Shown here: one piece after another, positions 62,985 through 64,000 of the stretch
Layout of the letters: each line of letters begins with the position of its first letter
How positions within the stretch are numbered: position 1 is the stretch's first letter
NCBI GenBank assembly: GCA_964020975.1
Contig: OZ026622.1
Coordinates: 61,019,259 to 61,083,258 of the forward strand
Direction of reading: 5' to 3'
DNA length: 64,000 nt
From: Hermodice carunculata
Lineage: Eukaryota; Annelida; Polychaeta; Eunicida; Amphinomidae
Notes under the pieces: model-generated
What the model was told of the DNA's origin: nothing
Database searches by the model: none
Seen by the model: only the letters and a program-made list of their open reading frames with translations
Program-made: the position numbers and the translations under genes

Positions 62985-64000
62985 GGTCTCAGGGATCCTG
63001 GCTGCCTCCAACTCAGAAATTCACTGGCAGGAGGGGGCCCGAGAGAGTCTCAGTGCAGAAAGAGAACCAACTCAAGGCAGAAGTAGTGAGCTGCTCTGCC
63101 AAGACTGTGCTCGGACTCAGCTGCAGTTATGGCGGGAGTGGAGGAAGACAAAATTTCCGACTGCAAAAGCGAACACTGCTGGTGGATGTGCTACTCCAGG
63201 TTCTCTGGATATGCTGGCCATGGACTTACGATACTAGTGGCCAGCTACCTGAATGCTTGGACTGGCTGAGGTCCAGAATACACAAATGGAAACCTGAAGG
63301 TCTCCCTTCTTGGAGTCTCATTTCAGGTTCCACAGCTGCTGCCAACTCAGAAATCTGCTGGCAGGAGGTCTGGGCCCTGAGAGTCTCAGTGCTGAGAAAG
63401 AGCTGACTCAAGGAAGGAGCAGTGACCCACTCCGCCAACAGAGTCTGCTCGGACTCAGCTGCAGTGATGGTGGGAGCGGACGAAAACAGATTGAGTCTCC
63501 GACAGCAAGACAGACACTGCTGGTGGGGGAGCTAAAGGTGTCACCTGGGCCACCGTTGGTGCCAACACCATTGGCGCCAAAGGCCCACTAGTGGCAGAAG
63601 GTGCCCATACAGACCTAGCTGTCTTCCGTATATCTCCATTGCCTTGGCTTAATTAGGATCCAAGCCCCCACAGCCAGGAGGTCAGGAAGTTTGCCTAGGC
63701 ACCGGTGTTCTCCCAGATCTATGATCCATGCTGTCAGACTGGCCGGGGTTCTGGAATACCCGAATGGAAACCCGAAGGTCTCCATTCTTGGACGCTCATT
63801 GCAGGAACCACAGCTGCCACCGACTCAGAAATCTGCTGGCAATAGGGGTCCCAAGAGTGTCAGTGCCAAGAGAGAGCCTACTCCAGGCAGAAGCAGCAAG
63901 CTGCCCCTCCGACAGAGTCCGCTCCGACTCAGGCACAGTGATGGTGGGAGCGGAGGAAGAGAGAATCTCCGGCCGCAAAGGCCGACACTGCTGATGAGGG
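62985..64000 (-). repeat. three diverged tandem copies in the 5' region of the DIRS element
   Basis: Landmarks aactcagaaat.c.ctggca, gagagtctcagtgc and gactcagctgcagt recur at about 62990-63205, 63297-63530 and 63780-64000. They are internal duplications of the gag-like part, truncated by the window edge. Confidence 0.75.

Larger units (their letters stand above)
58390..64000 (-). mobile_element. decayed DIRS-type (tyrosine-recombinase) retroelement
   Basis: Fossil element, antisense to AMDHD1, cut by the right window edge. Read on the minus strand, domains run in DIRS order. A repeat-bearing gag-like region lies at about 62700-64000. The reverse transcriptase lies at about 61640-62080 (GGW.PVIDL-type and palm blocks). 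RNase H lies at about 60290-60780 (QWLTLLG, LGPLHRHLLQ). A linker and methylase-like stretch with ALVVDALSVDW and IFPPCQIPLRV follows at about 59900-60280. The tyrosine recombinase lies at about 58700-59660 (GFQSAISSTLAN and a P-VRAF-like block). It is clearly broken, with many changes in every domain, so it is old. The GC content is higher than its surroundings. Confidence 0.85.

Noticed and set aside
62746-63406. Plus-strand frames of 163 and 167 codons
   Set aside because: They lie opposite the DIRS-type element, overlap each other in different frames, are rich in poly-G and tandem repeat text, and match nothing; shadows of the antisense element.
56700-64000. Search for AMDHD1 exon 3 (HTHP metal-binding block)
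   Set aside because: No plus-strand segment with this block or the following GAGGIHFT-like text was found; the exon must lie beyond the window.

Overview
The window is animal nuclear DNA: AT-rich, with spliced genes, GT-AG introns and dense transposon and simple-repeat content. Two conserved animal genes are readable exon by exon. The host cannot be fixed from sequence alone. The abundant acatgtaca-type motifs, a DIRS-type retroelement, CAGTG-ended MITEs, Helitron-like elements with core tandem repeats, and long satellite-like intronic repeats suit a marine invertebrate such as a lancelet, hemichordate or lophotrochozoan. That placement is inference.

Minus strand, about 3.2-30.1 kb: 13 coding exons of CFAP100 (CCDC37/MIA1), a ciliary coiled-coil protein that regulates inner-arm dynein. 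All exon phases agree. The start codon is at 30062; the last roughly 100 codons lie beyond base 1. One intron uses a GC donor, and intron 1 holds a consensus-perfect RFX X-box. The 12.3-kb intron between exons 9 and 10 is a set of nested transposons. A repeat with about 55-bp terminal inverted arms (6574-18154) was split by a 10,386-bp TIR element (7450-17835) flanked by TA. That element itself contains a hAT fragment, LINE tails, a fold-back element built on CACCGTACGGTG palindromes, a duplicated segment and MITEs.

About 30.1-46.1 kb lies between two divergently transcribed genes. It is dominated by two head-to-head arrays of one ~119-bp satellite (35.8-39.2 kb forward, 40.2-44.4 kb reverse). 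Each satellite unit contains a two-stem hairpin. The arrays carry three clean insertions: a Helitron-like element, a CAGTG MITE and a 346-bp TAGG...CCTA element.

Plus strand, 46.1 kb onward: the first two coding exons of AMDHD1 (imidazolonepropionase, histidine breakdown), separated by a 10.3-kb repeat-filled intron; later exons lie past base 64000. From about 58.4 kb to the right edge, presumably in AMDHD1 intron 2, is an antisense, decayed DIRS-type tyrosine-recombinase retroelement. A solo LTR with a 5-bp target duplication is inserted in it. No rRNA, recognisable tRNA or CRISPR array was seen.
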